From positions 186,001 to 250,000 of the forward strand of contig JAJDEO010000063.1 of assembly GCA_029259745.1 (NCBI GenBank): a DNA stretch of 64,000 bases. The letters run 5' to 3'. Shown here piece after piece: positions 36,549 through 49,346 of the stretch (within the stretch, counting starts at the first letter, position 1; the number at the start of each line of letters is the position of its first letter). The position numbers and the translations under genes were made by a program. The stretch is from Planctomycetota bacterium. Its GTDB lineage: Bacteria; Planctomycetota; B15-G4. The notes under the pieces were generated by a model. That model did no database searches. It was given only the letters and a program-made list of their open reading frames with translations, and was not told where the DNA came from.

Positions 36549-38162
36549 ATGGCCAGCCAAACCGCATTCGAGTTCGGAGTCGAACGCCTCCGCCTGATGC
36601 AGTTCGACGGATCGGGGCGCAAGATCCGCGTGCTCAAGGTCGCCGACGCCGACATGACCGTGCCCGTTGCGGGCGACGCCGAGGACGAGGCCGAGGCCGA
36701 TGACATTCGGCTCGAGCGCATCGAGGAGGCCGTGAGCGGCTTCACGACGGATCCGTGTTCAATGGCCTATCCGGCCGGACGCACGATCTTCCGGGAGTTC
36801 GATCTGCCCTTCACGAACGCCGAGCAGATCCGCAAGGTCGTGCGCTTCGAGGCCGAGAGTCACCTGCCCGTCGACGTCAACAACGTCGTCGTCCAGCACC
36901 ACGTTCTGCGCGAAGTGCGCGACAAGGCGCATCTGCTCGTGGCGGCCGTGAACAAGGACGACCTGCTCGACGCCCTCGACCTGGTCGGTGAAGCCGGCCT
37001 CGACCCGCAGATGGTCGATGTCGACGACTTCGCGCTCTACAACGCGCTCGTCGGCACGGGTGTCGTCGAGGAGCACGAGCGGTTCGTCGTCGTCAATGCG
37101 CAGGAGCGTTCGACGAGTTTGTTGTTCATCGTCGGCGGCCAGCTCTTCGCCGTCCGCACGATCCGCCTCGGGTCGCACGGCACCGGCGAAGGGACTGACG
37201 ACGTCGGCGTGGCCCGAACGCACGACTATCTCCAGCGTCTGCTGCGCGAGATCCGCCGCACGCTCACGACGCTGCCCGACGTCGGCGAACTCGACGCTGT
37301 CTACGCGGCCGGCAACGGCAGTCGCATTCCGGAGTTCAACCAGAAGATCGGTGCGGCCTTCGGTGTCGATGCATGCCAGCCACTCGACCTGCTCTCGCGC
37401 GTCGAACACAAGCTCTCCGACGAGGAGGTCGAGCACTTCGGCCCCGACATCGGCGTCATGCTCGGCATGGCGTTCAAGCTCAACGACGTCGACACGACGC
37501 GCACCGACTTCCGTCGCGAGGAGTGCGCCTACACGAAGAAGTTCGACCAGGTGAAGACGGCGCTCATCACGCTGTCACTGCTCGTCTTCCTTGCCGTCGC
37601 GTTCTTCGGTCTTGAGTCGTACGTCAAGCTCCAGAGCGCCGAACGCCACTACGGAACCCTCATCGAGATCGGCTCGAACCAGCTTCGACAGCTTGTCGGC
37701 GACAACGCCGTGGCCGACGCGAAGTGGCAGAGCGCCGACTTCGGGCTCGACCAGATGCGGCGCATCCGCCAGGGCGTCGAGGACCTGAGCGACGACCTCC
37801 GTTCCGAGCTCGGCCGTTCCGAGAAGATCCCGCAGCTCACGTCTGCGATGCCGGTCTGGATCGAGTTCTCGCGGCTGATCCTCGACAACGAGAAGGAACT
37901 AGGGCGCTTCAAGATCGAGCAGATCGACGTCAACGCATCGACGCGCGATCCGGCGATCCAGCTCACGGGAGTCCTCGAGAGCAAGACGAAGCTGCAGCTC
38001 CTGATCGACCTGCTCGAGAGCCACGCGATGGTGACGAACGTCGACAACCGCGGCTCGACGCCCGTCGGTGACGCGATTCGATTCAGCGACATGAAGATTT
38101 CGATCGACCTCGACGAGGCGCTGCGTGCGGCTCAAGGGGCACTGCTCGAGGAGACAGTCTGA
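36549..38162 (+). CDS. PilM-PilN (GspL-like) fusion protein
   Basis: A 537-residue inner-membrane assembly protein of the type IV pilus/type II secretion class. Residues 1-320 form an actin-like PilM/GspL domain (VNNVVVQHHVLREV, LLVAAVNKDDLLDALDLVGE, VYAAGNGSRIPEFNQKI). A single membrane helix at about 337-357 (ALITLSLLVFLAVAFFGLE) leads to a PilN-like periplasmic coiled-coil and ferredoxin-like part. Fusing PilM and PilN in one chain is the GspL arrangement. The stop shares one base with the next start. Pilins, secretin and ATPases are not in the window, so the machine cannot be named. Confidence 0.72.
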   Translation: MASQTAFEFGVERLRLMQFDGSGRKIRVLKVADADMTVPVAGDAEDEAEADDIRLERIEEAVSGFTTDPCSMAYPAGRTIFREFDLPFTNAEQIRKVVRFEAESHLPVDVNNVVVQHHVLREVRDKAHLLVAAVNKDDLLDALDLVGEAGLDPQMVDVDDFALYNALVGTGVVEEHERFVVVNAQERSTSLLFIVGGQLFAVRTIRLGSHGTGEGTDDVGVARTHDYLQRLLREIRRTLTTLPDVGELDAVYAAGNGSRIPEFNQKIGAAFGVDACQPLDLLSRVEHKLSDEEVEHFGPDIGVMLGMAFKLNDVDTTRTDFRREECAYTKKFDQVKTALITLSLLVFLAVAFFGLESYVKLQSAERHYGTLIEIGSNQLRQLVGDNAVADAKWQSADFGLDQMRRIRQGVEDLSDDLRSELGRSEKIPQLTSAMPVWIEFSRLILDNEKELGRFKIEQIDVNASTRDPAIQLTGVLESKTKLQLLIDLLESHAMVTNVDNRGSTPVGDAIRFSDMKISIDLDEALRAAQGALLEETV

Positions 38163-38683
38163 TGAAGTGGGATTTCGAACGAGTCTTTCTCGTGTTCATG
38201 GGCGTGCTCATCCTCGGGGGCCTCGGTGGCATCGCCTGGATGGAAAGTCGCGCAGGCACTCTCATCGAGAACCAGACGAACGCAGAGAACGCGCTCGGTG
38301 ACATCGGGCGCCTAGCCGAGGAGGTCTACGATCTCCAGCAGGAGAAGGCCGACGACATCTCGCTGCAGGAAGGCGCGTACGGGTACTTCGAGAACATGGA
38401 GATCAAGAGTCGCATCGGCAGCAACTCGTTCCGCATCAGTGAGAGCGGAAACGAGTACGCGTCGGACGGCTACGAGGAGTCGGTGTTCAACCTGAAGCCG
38501 GAGCGCAACAAGGTCTTCACGCGCGAGCAGGTCGCCAAGTTCCTGCTGAACGTCGAGCGCTACACGACGCGCATGCGCGTCACGCGTCTGCGGATGAGCG
38601 TCGGCAACAACACCGGCTCAGGCGATCAGGTCTGGCAGCCCGACATCTACGTCACCGAGCGGCGGCCGCTGAAGGTGAACTGA
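38162..38683 (+). CDS. PilO/GspM-like inner-membrane protein
   Basis: A 173-residue protein with an N-terminal membrane helix (VFLVFMGVLILGGLGGIAW), a coiled coil (NALGDIGRLAEEVYDLQQEK), and a C-terminal alpha/beta domain (FTREQVAKFLLNVERYTTRM). Membrane helix, coiled coil and ferredoxin-like end make up the PilO/GspM plan. Directly coupled to the PilM-PilN fusion, its expected partner in the inner-membrane platform. Sequence identity to PilO is too low to see by eye. Confidence 0.6.
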   Translation: MKWDFERVFLVFMGVLILGGLGGIAWMESRAGTLIENQTNAENALGDIGRLAEEVYDLQQEKADDISLQEGAYGYFENMEIKSRIGSNSFRISESGNEYASDGYEESVFNLKPERNKVFTREQVAKFLLNVERYTTRMRVTRLRMSVGNNTGSGDQVWQPDIYVTERRPLKVN

Positions 38684-38906
38684 GCGGTTGGTCTCGATGT
38701 GAGGCGCTGCGACGGCCGCGTCTGGGCACTGCCTCGCGGCGTTGAAGCGGCACTTCTGATCCTCGACGGCCAAAACCGGCCGCCTCCGGTCGGAAGCGCC
38801 GTTTCGGCTTGCCAGCAAGGTTCAAGCTTCGTCCTCGCGACGATCCTCGTGAGAAGTCCGGGCTTGTTCTCAGGAGTCGATTGAGGATTTGACGGCGTGC
38901 GTGCCG

Positions 38907-41795
38907 ATGAATGCGCGCATGACGATCGAGACAGGGAAAGCGAGTGCTCGCAATCGAGTGCTCAAGGGCGAGCGCAGGTCGCTTGAGGTGCGCGCCGTGG
39001 GCGTGTTCCTCGCGACGCTGACGTTTCTCGGGTGGCTTCAGCTCTCGTGGCTCTCGGCACGTTTCGCCCCGATGGGCTACACGACGGCGCTCGTGTTCGT
39101 CGTGACGGGCATCGCGATCGTCGCGCACTGCATGGGTCAACGGACGGTCGCGGTGTGGGGCGGTGCGTTTGCTGCGGGGATCGGGAGCATGGCGCTCGCC
39201 GAGGACCTGCTCGGGCGCAGCACGATGATCGTGTCGGCATTGCTGCCCTCCAACGTCTCGGAGGCTGCGAGCACCGCACAGCCACGCATGTCGATCATGA
39301 CGGCGCTCTGCTTCGCGCTCTCGGGGCTCGCGCTGGTGACGTTCCGCACGCGGGGGATGCGCCGTCGCTGGCGACGCACGACCTTGCTCGTCCTCGCGAG
39401 CGTGATCGTCGGCACCGGTGTCGTCGGTCTGCTCGGCTATGCCCTGAGCGACCAGAGCGAGTACGGCTGGGCCAAGGTGACGCGCATGAATGCGTCGACG
39501 GCCTTGGGCTTCGTCGTGCTCGGAACAGCGTTCTTCGCGATGATCGGCGGCCTGCGACGGCCCGATCGCATCGCGTCGGTCCCGCGCTGGGCGCCGTGGG
39601 CATTCGGCGGCGTCGTCGGCGCGCTGGCCGTGGCGCTCTGGGTGAACCTGACGGCGAGCGACGCGAAGATCAGCCGCATGGCGATGACGCGCGCGAACGG
39701 CGCGGCCGTCCACAGCGCAAACACACAGCTGCGCTTGCACGCCGACGCGCTCGCGCGCACGGGGCAGGTGGCCGGTGTCCTCTCGCGCAGCCTGCAGGCG
39801 GTGGACGCCATCGAGATGGCTTCGCTGCTCGCGGCCGACCTCGAACGCCCGGGTGTCACTGCCGTCGTGCAGCTCGACGCCGAGGGACGTGAGGTCTCGC
39901 GACTCGGCGACAACGAGGCGCTCGATTTCGCTCTGGGCGTCCTTCCACCAGAACTCGCCACCGCAACATCCGAGGCTGTCGTCTCGAGCACGATCTCGAC
40001 GGGACGCGGCCATGGGTATCTGTGGCTGACGGTGCCCGTCGGTGGGTCCGGAGGCATGTTTGCGTACCTGCATGACATCCGTGCGCTCCTCGGGTCGATC
40101 TTCCGCCACGACGCGATGCGTGCGATCCATGTTGACGTTGCAGACGCCAACGGTGTCGTCTTCGAGTTGGGACGCGGTAAGCGTCGCGGGGCCGAGGACT
40201 CGCAGCGAGCACTGGCCTCCGTGGGGCAGATCGCGCTCGGCGACTCGACGTGGACCATCAGGACAACGGCCGACGCGCGCTGGCTGTCCGGCAGCCGCGG
40301 CGTATCGAACACCCTGCTGCTGTGGTTCGGCGGCTTCCTCGCCGCATCGATCACGCTCGTCATCCGCATGACGCAGCGTGAGCGCGAGCGTGCCGGCTCG
40401 CTCCACGAGGCCAACGACATCATCGCGCGTCAGTTCCAGAAGGAGCGGCACGCCACCGAGCAGCTCAAGATCCAAGCCGTCGAGCTGCGCCTGGCCAGCA
40501 TGCGTATCGATGAGCAGGCGTCGGAGCAGCGGCGCGTCCTCGACTCCCTGTCCGCGTTCGTGATCGGTGTCGATGCCGAAGGTCGCGTCGTCGAATGGAA
40601 CTCGGTCGCCCAGGAACTTTTCGGGGTCGACACGAACGAAGCGTTCGGAGCGAACTTCGAGGATCTCGATCTGCCGTGGCTCGAGGGCCGCGCAGCCGAT
40701 CGCATCCGCGAGTGTGTCGAGTCTGGGCAGCGGACGTCGTGCCAGAACCTCATGATCCCTACGCTCGGCGCGCGCGACGAGGAAGATGCCGACGACGAAG
40801 AGGACGAAGGACTCGCTGTGAGCTTCACGGTGAACCCGACCGAACGCGGTTCGAGCCGCGGTTACTCGATCATCGGCGCCGACGTCACGGAACGCCGCCG
40901 GCTCGAGACGCAGCTCCACCATGCGCAACGACTCGAAGCCGTCGGCACGCTCGCGGCCGGCATCGCGCACGAGATCAACACGCCGATGCAGTACGTCGGC
41001 GACAACCTCCGCTTCGTGTCAGAGCAGGTCGGTCCACTGATCGCGATGCTCCGCGGGCTCCCCGAGGCGCTCACCGAAGCGCGTGGAGCGGGATGCGACG
41101 CGCCAAAGGTGCTGGAGGTCGAGTCGACGATCCAGGCCATGGACATCGAGTTCGTGGCCGAGGAGCTTCCGCTCGCGCTCAGCGAGACGCTCGAAGGCGT
41201 CGAACGCGTCACGAGCATCGTGCGCGCCATGAAAGACTTCAGCCATCCCGGCGGTGAAGGACGCAAGCCCGCGGACATCAACCGCGCGCTCGAGACGACG
41301 GTCGCCGTCGCTCGCAACGAGTACAAGTACGTCGCCGACGTCGACCTGCAGCTCGGAGAGCTTCCGCTCGTCCCGAGCTGGCTCGCCGATCTCAACCAGG
41401 TCTTCCTGAACCTCATCGTCAACGCCGCCCACGCCATCGAAGAAGCCATCGCCGGCACAGGCGGGCGCGGCACGATCACGATCTCGACGAGCTCGGTGTG
41501 CACGGGCGACAACAACTCCGAGGAGTGGGCCGAGATCCGCATCGGCGACTCGGGCTGCGGCATTCCCGAAGATGTCGGCAGCCAAGTGTTCGATCAGTTC
41601 TTCACGACGAAGGAAGTGGGCAAGGGGACCGGGCAAGGCCTGGCGATCGCTCACGCCGTCGTCGTCGACAAGCACGGCGGACATCTCGACTTCGAGAGCG
41701 AGCGAGGCGTCGGCACAACATTCATCATCCGACTTCCGATCCACGAAGTGGAACTCGAACACCATGAGCCAGCACACCCGGATCCTGTTTGCTGA
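38907..41795 (+). CDS. Membrane sensor histidine kinase with PAS domain
   Basis: A 962-residue kinase from the ATG at 38907 (nearby GTG and ATG possible). The N-terminal third has about eight membrane helices. An extracytoplasmic sensor segment follows (260-480), then one more helix near 490. A coiled coil and PAS domain (545-680, FVIGVDAEGRVVEWNSVAQE) lead to HisKA with His688 in AGIAHEINTPMQYV. The HATPase domain has NLIVNAAHAIE (N box), GDSGCGIPED (G1) and GKGTGQGLAIAHAVV (G2). It overlaps the next gene, a response regulator, by 32 bp. The signal is unknown. Confidence 0.92.
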   Translation: MNARMTIETGKASARNRVLKGERRSLEVRAVGVFLATLTFLGWLQLSWLSARFAPMGYTTALVFVVTGIAIVAHCMGQRTVAVWGGAFAAGIGSMALAEDLLGRSTMIVSALLPSNVSEAASTAQPRMSIMTALCFALSGLALVTFRTRGMRRRWRRTTLLVLASVIVGTGVVGLLGYALSDQSEYGWAKVTRMNASTALGFVVLGTAFFAMIGGLRRPDRIASVPRWAPWAFGGVVGALAVALWVNLTASDAKISRMAMTRANGAAVHSANTQLRLHADALARTGQVAGVLSRSLQAVDAIEMASLLAADLERPGVTAVVQLDAEGREVSRLGDNEALDFALGVLPPELATATSEAVVSSTISTGRGHGYLWLTVPVGGSGGMFAYLHDIRALLGSIFRHDAMRAIHVDVADANGVVFELGRGKRRGAEDSQRALASVGQIALGDSTWTIRTTADARWLSGSRGVSNTLLLWFGGFLAASITLVIRMTQRERERAGSLHEANDIIARQFQKERHATEQLKIQAVELRLASMRIDEQASEQRRVLDSLSAFVIGVDAEGRVVEWNSVAQELFGVDTNEAFGANFEDLDLPWLEGRAADRIRECVESGQRTSCQNLMIPTLGARDEEDADDEEDEGLAVSFTVNPTERGSSRGYSIIGADVTERRRLETQLHHAQRLEAVGTLAAGIAHEINTPMQYVGDNLRFVSEQVGPLIAMLRGLPEALTEARGAGCDAPKVLEVESTIQAMDIEFVAEELPLALSETLEGVERVTSIVRAMKDFSHPGGEGRKPADINRALETTVAVARNEYKYVADVDLQLGELPLVPSWLADLNQVFLNLIVNAAHAIEEAIAGTGGRGTITISTSSVCTGDNNSEEWAEIRIGDSGCGIPEDVGSQVFDQFFTTKEVGKGTGQGLAIAHAVVVDKHGGHLDFESERGVGTTFIIRLPIHEVELEHHEPAHPDPVC

Positions 41796-42867
41796 CGACG
41801 ACCGCCGCATCTTGAGCGGCCTCCGTCGACAGCTACACGGCAAGAGCAAGGAGTGGGACATCGCGTTCGTCGACTCGGGCGCTGCGGCACTCGCGGCGCT
41901 CGAAGCCGCGCCGCGCGATGTCATCGTCAGCGATATGCGCATGCCTGGTATGGACGGCGCCGAGCTGCTTTCGCAGGTGACGCGGCGTTGGCCGCGCATG
42001 GGGCGCATGGTGCTCTCGGGTCAGGCCGATCACGAGCGCATGCAGATCGCGCGTACGTGCGCGCATCGCTACCTCAACAAGCCGTGTCCGCCTGACGTGC
42101 TCGTCGGTGAGATCGAACGTGCACGGCGCGTACGCCACGTGCTCGACCGCATGCACTGCGATGCACTCGACGACGTGTGGAGCCGACCGCCGGCGGTCAC
42201 GGATCTCTGCGAAGACATGATCGCGGCGCTCGGTGATGGCGAGACAGCCTTCTCGCCCGATCGCATGTTCCGCGGCGACGCGACGCTGTGGTCGCGAGTG
42301 CGCGATCTCATGGTGTTCGCGTACCCCGAGTCGCTCGATCGAACGTCGGACCCCGCTCAGCTCGCGCAGATGCTCGGCAACGGCGGGCTCTTCGGCGTGA
42401 CGCTGGCCGTCCGATTCGTCGAGGCCTTCGTCAGCCAGGATGCCGAGACGTGGGACGACGCCTCGCGCGTCGCTGTGCACGCCGCAGCGATCGCGCAGCA
42501 CGCCAAGCTCGGTCCCGAAGCGGTTCAGGAAGCTCTCCTCACGGGACTTCTCTCGGTTGTGCAGCTGCCCGATCGCACGAGCCTGCAGCTCGAGGACGGA
42601 GTCTGGGAGGACGTCATCGCGTACCTGCTCGAGTCGTGGGGTACGTCGTCGACCGTCGTGCGCGCACTCGCACAACGTCCGCTTGCGAGTGGTGACCCCA
42701 AGCCGGGTCCGCTTGCATCTGTTCTCGCGGCTGAAGTCGTGATCGGCGGCCCCGACCTCACGGACACGCGCCTGTCTCTGATCGAGTCGTACCTCGACAC
42801 AGTGGGCTGGTCACCGAACCTCGACGAGTGGGCGCGCGCCTGCCGCGCTGAGATCAAAACGCCGTAA
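41764..42867 (+). CDS. Response regulator with degenerate HDOD-type output domain
   Basis: A 367-residue protein, ATG at 41764 inside the kinase gene. The receiver domain (1-125) has ADDD at the metal site, the phospho-acceptor Asp57 in VSDMRMPGMDG, and the conserved Lys in YLNKPCPP. The C-terminal half follows HDOD spacing: HAAAIAQHAKLGPEAVQEAL, then TGLLSVVQLP and AYLLESWGTSSTVVRALAQR. The family's LLHDIG is LLSVVQ, so HD-type catalysis is out. Output is probably through protein contact. Likely cognate of the upstream kinase. Confidence 0.85.
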   Translation: MSQHTRILFADDDRRILSGLRRQLHGKSKEWDIAFVDSGAAALAALEAAPRDVIVSDMRMPGMDGAELLSQVTRRWPRMGRMVLSGQADHERMQIARTCAHRYLNKPCPPDVLVGEIERARRVRHVLDRMHCDALDDVWSRPPAVTDLCEDMIAALGDGETAFSPDRMFRGDATLWSRVRDLMVFAYPESLDRTSDPAQLAQMLGNGGLFGVTLAVRFVEAFVSQDAETWDDASRVAVHAAAIAQHAKLGPEAVQEALLTGLLSVVQLPDRTSLQLEDGVWEDVIAYLLESWGTSSTVVRALAQRPLASGDPKPGPLASVLAAEVVIGGPDLTDTRLSLIESYLDTVGWSPNLDEWARACRAEIKTP

Positions 42868-42879
42868 CTCACCTCAGTT

Positions 42880-42915
42880 CCTCGTGGTCGGCGACCGAAA
42901 GGGTGACGACCGAGG
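42880..42915 (+). terminator. Possible hairpin between response-regulator genes
   Basis: CCTC-(GT)-GGTCG pairs with CGACC-GAGG, nine base pairs with a 2-nt bulge. An alternative inner hairpin GGTCG-G-CGACC competes for the same left arm. It sits in the 79-bp gap after the HDOD-type regulator. No T-run, so it may act as an attenuator or not at all. Confidence 0.35.
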
Positions 42916-42946
42916 GGCAGACTTCAGACAAGCGTAGGGAAGCGAC

Positions 42947-43573
42947 ATGCCGACAAAGAACACCGTCCTGATCGTTGATGACGAACAGAATGTCTACAAC
43001 GCGCTGCGTCGTACCCTGCGCAGTGAAGACCTGAACACGATCTATGCAGCCTCCGCCGAAGAGGCAGAGCAGATCCTCGAGACGACGACTGTCGACGTGG
43101 CGCTCGTCGACATGCATATGCCGGGGATGCAGGGCAACCAGCTGCTCGCGCGCATCCGTCAGCGTTGGCCGTCGGTCGTGCGCATGATGCTCACGGGTGA
43201 CACGCGTCTGGATGTCGTCATCCGCGCCGTCAACCACGGCGAGGTCTTCCGCTTCTTCGTCAAGCCGGCGAACGAAGCCGAACTGATCGTGGCCCTGCGC
43301 GACGCGTTCCAGCTCAAGGCGCTCAAGCTGGAGTCGAAGCGTCTCATCGAGACGGTCAAGCAGCAGAACGAACACATCCGTGGCCTGCAGACTGATTCGA
43401 ACGGCGTGATCAAGCTGCGCCAGCCCTTGCCCGGCGAGTCCAACCCGGCCGAGTCGGCCGGCGGACGCCATTCGCTCGGCGGCGACGACTCGACGCGCAA
43501 GGAAACCGATGCCTGCGATCTCGGCGACCTCGTCAGCGAGATCCGCTCCGTGCTGGACGACAGCAACAAGTGA
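42947..43573 (+). CDS. Response regulator with receiver domain and short helical tail
   Basis: A 208-residue protein. Receiver domain: IVDDEQNVYNALRRTLR, phospho-acceptor Asp55 in LVDMHMPGMQG, Thr/Ser switch in MMLTGDT, and Lys in FFVKPANE. A helix (LKALKLESKRLIETVKQQNE) and a polar tail of about 75 residues follow, with no DNA-binding or enzymatic domain. The RpfG/HD-GYP-type receivers share the DVVIRAVNHGEVFRFFVKP pattern, so this may be such a receiver without its output. Third gene of the signalling locus. Confidence 0.88.
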   Translation: MPTKNTVLIVDDEQNVYNALRRTLRSEDLNTIYAASAEEAEQILETTTVDVALVDMHMPGMQGNQLLARIRQRWPSVVRMMLTGDTRLDVVIRAVNHGEVFRFFVKPANEAELIVALRDAFQLKALKLESKRLIETVKQQNEHIRGLQTDSNGVIKLRQPLPGESNPAESAGGRHSLGGDDSTRKETDACDLGDLVSEIRSVLDDSNK

Positions 43574-43592
43574 GCCGCTCGATCCGCTGAGC

Positions 43593-46853
<3,261 letters not shown>

Positions 46854-46997
46854 GGGAGGTCCTCAGGGGGAGCTGCAGGAGCAAGGCACAAAACCTTCCC
46901 AGCTTACCCGTTCCCGCGGACCTTTCGCGAGTCCAAGCCAGGGGCCCGATCCCCGGTTCAAGGGGGCAGCAGATCACCGCGTGCAGATTCGCATTAC

Positions 46998-48632
46998 CTA
47001 CTTGAGCTGGATGATCGGTGGATCAGACGTCCCTCCGACGTGAAGTGTGACACGGCCCCACCCTCTCCCATCGAGGAAGTGGACGTCGTAGTCGCCGGGT
47101 TCGCTGCAGAAAGCGCGCAGGAGCACTGTGCCAGGGTGTGATCCGACGGGCAGGGAGACGCGGTATGTGTAGGGCACCCCTGGCCCTCGGCGAGCTCTGA
47201 TCCTCAGCGAGTCGAGAAACCGTCTCGATGAGGAGGAAGTGGTCCGGCCGGAAACGAACATGGCACGGCCCACAGATGCTTGGGTTGCGGAACAGGAGAG
47301 CGCGACAGTCGATGTGCCGGCCGCATCGGGGACGACCGTGAGTCGATCCGAACGGACTCCGTCCCCGACGACTTGGACCCACGTCGGTCGCGTGAGGCAT
47401 GGAATCACGACATGGACATCGGCGTCCCCGCTCAGGTCAACCGGCGTTGTCGAGTGCAGGATGGGGTCGTCCGTAGCTGCACCCCAAGCAAGCCACGCAG
47501 ACCCCTCAGCTCGCCCCTCCACGGAGATGTCCAGAGTTGTCCGCTCGCCCACGTCGAAGAAGACGCTTCCCCGATCACCCTCGTGAAGCTCGACTGTCTG
47601 GGCTAGTCCAAACGGTGCGAGATAGAGGGTGAATCGACCTGGACCAAGGCATGCGCGATGCATCTGCCATGAGAAGCCCGGCACGGGCTCATCCCACTCC
47701 GCTCCGTATGCGAGATTGCCGCAGCGTCGGAGCGCGCCGTCGTCTTCGACGAATACGTCGACCCGAAGACCGTCGGTGGCATTTAGGTCGAGCGGAATAC
47801 GACTCGCGTTGTTGACGACGATGTCAAGCGCGGAGCGCTTCCCCTCCCTGTCGGCTAAGTCAATCGTCACGACTCCCTCGGACCCATGGGCGATGTTCAC
47901 GGTCGCGGAGTCGAGGACGTACGTCATCTCGCGTGGTGCCTTATGGCTCGCGGTCACGGTGTAGTCACCGACGGGCAGGCCCTGTAGCCGAATCGAACGG
48001 TCGTGCCCGAGTTCGAATGGTCGACCTTCCGCAGTCGGGGTGAACATCTGTTCACCGTTGCTGATGCGCAGCTCGACGGAATGACCGTCCTCGATACTGT
48101 CTTCACACGAACTCGCATGACCGGTGACGTCGATACGGAGTCTGCCCGCGGGTCGGAGTTCAATGGTTGCCGAGTCGCCCATGGGGATGGGCAAGTATGA
48201 GGATGTGTATCCCGGTGATTCGACCCAAAGCACGGCGTCACTGGCGTTCCTGGTCACCGCGTGCGGGAGATCGACGCCGTTGCCCAGTAGCGTTGTGAAA
48301 GTTGATGGTCGAAGTCGGCCGCTCTCAAGTGACGCGGTCACCTCGGAAGCTGGGTCACTCGGGCTGTACCAAAAGCTTCCCCTCGTTAGCCGTTCTCCCG
48401 AGAGGGCGTCGCGCACGATGATCGCGACGTCTGGCCGCGGTTCACTGTGCTGGACGAGAGGAACCGCGGAGCTTTCGTCGAGAGTGTCGGGAGACAAAGG
48501 GACGTCGGGCGATGACGCTGGTATTGATTCATCCGAACCCAGGGGATGAGGCAGGTGCGACTTGTCCGTCTCGCGTGGGATCAGGTACGCGAGAAGGGAC
48601 ACAGCTACCAACAACACGATTAGTTTCGACAC
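46998..48632 (-). CDS. Membrane-anchored beta-rich protein with carboxypeptidase-regulatory-like segments
   Basis: A 544-residue protein from a GTG at 48632, chosen for the SD GGGGAG just upstream and because SKLIVLLVAVSLLAYLIP then forms the signal anchor (a GTG at 48671 is possible). The outer part is a series of beta-sandwich modules: LPVGDYTVTASHKAPREM and CLGPGRFTLYLAPFGLAQ have the 'L-P-x-GxYxVxA' pattern of carboxypeptidase-regulatory-like domains, which here probably serve as surface spacers or ligand-binding modules. Base composition is visibly less GC-rich than in neighbouring genes. It is preceded by a Cys-rich secreted protein gene with the same bias. Confidence 0.6.
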   Translation of the reverse strand: MSKLIVLLVAVSLLAYLIPRETDKSHLPHPLGSDESIPASSPDVPLSPDTLDESSAVPLVQHSEPRPDVAIIVRDALSGERLTRGSFWYSPSDPASEVTASLESGRLRPSTFTTLLGNGVDLPHAVTRNASDAVLWVESPGYTSSYLPIPMGDSATIELRPAGRLRIDVTGHASSCEDSIEDGHSVELRISNGEQMFTPTAEGRPFELGHDRSIRLQGLPVGDYTVTASHKAPREMTYVLDSATVNIAHGSEGVVTIDLADREGKRSALDIVVNNASRIPLDLNATDGLRVDVFVEDDGALRRCGNLAYGAEWDEPVPGFSWQMHRACLGPGRFTLYLAPFGLAQTVELHEGDRGSVFFDVGERTTLDISVEGRAEGSAWLAWGAATDDPILHSTTPVDLSGDADVHVVIPCLTRPTWVQVVGDGVRSDRLTVVPDAAGTSTVALSCSATQASVGRAMFVSGRTTSSSSRRFLDSLRIRARRGPGVPYTYRVSLPVGSHPGTVLLRAFCSEPGDYDVHFLDGRGWGRVTLHVGGTSDPPIIQLK

Positions 48633-48704
48633 ACCTTGACTCCCCGATGAGATCGCTTGTGGCGCGGCCACGTCGGATTCGATGTGACCGCGCCACAGTT
48701 CAGC

Positions 48705-49142
48705 TCAAGTGCCCGACCCACCGCCTCCGGCAGTAAGGCACGGCTTGCACTTGATCTTCACGGTCCCGGTGAAGTTTGCCGTAACGGTCCACTGACCTTC
48801 ACCGTCACTCCCTCCGTCAGGATCCCACACAGGAGCGTCGCAAATGGGCTCGTTGCTCGGATACTTGAAGTTGCGTCGGCAGTTTCGACCCGTCTGAGGG
48901 CATTGGCAGCAAACATGGCCCGCCGAGCCTGCTAGAAGAGCTTCGAGATTCTCCTTAGCCTCGTCGCAAGCGCTCGACGCACTGCTGCCTGAATTTCCGG
49001 TCCCGCTTCCAGTCAAGGTGTACGACTGCCACGGGCTTGGGCAATCGAAGCAGTCATCGTCGGGTACTGTCGACGAGATTGACCCTGCGAGGGTCAACAG
49101 CGCAAGGATCGGAGCCAGAGCGGATACATTTAAGAGGCGCAT
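48705..49142 (-). CDS. Small Cys-rich secreted protein
   Basis: A 145-residue protein, ATG at 49142 with GGGGAA upstream, signal peptide MRLLNVSALAPILALLTLAG. The mature 120 residues carry ten cysteines, including CFDC, CCQC, RNC and CKPC, and a Ser/Gly linker (TGSGTGNSGSSASS). It ends in LTAGGGGSGT. The even number of Cys suggests disulfides or a metal site. No family recognised. Lower GC than surroundings. Lies 72 bp upstream of the beta-rich protein gene on the same strand. Confidence 0.6.
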   Translation of the reverse strand: MRLLNVSALAPILALLTLAGSISSTVPDDDCFDCPSPWQSYTLTGSGTGNSGSSASSACDEAKENLEALLAGSAGHVCCQCPQTGRNCRRNFKYPSNEPICDAPVWDPDGGSDGEGQWTVTANFTGTVKIKCKPCLTAGGGGSGT

Positions 49143-49346
49143 GACATATTCCCCTTAGTTGAGAGTGCCTAGAAACTCTTCGCGGCATTACTTGAATGTA
49201 TCGCGATTTCGAGAGCCGCACCAACGCTCTTCGAAAGGTCTCTCATTCCTCTTCCTCCGAACTAACCCTGTGTTGCTCCCGTAGGTTTTCACGTTTGCAG
49301 GTTGAACTCGCCCAAGATGGAGGTTTCTGTCGGGGTGCAAAAGTCA

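Noticed and set aside
38684..38906. Possible riboswitch (considered c-di-GMP type) or small 61-codon gene before the histidine kinase
   Set aside because: Hairpins such as GCCG-TTT-CGGC are present, but the conserved c-di-GMP core sequences are not. The small frame lacks an SD and plausible composition.
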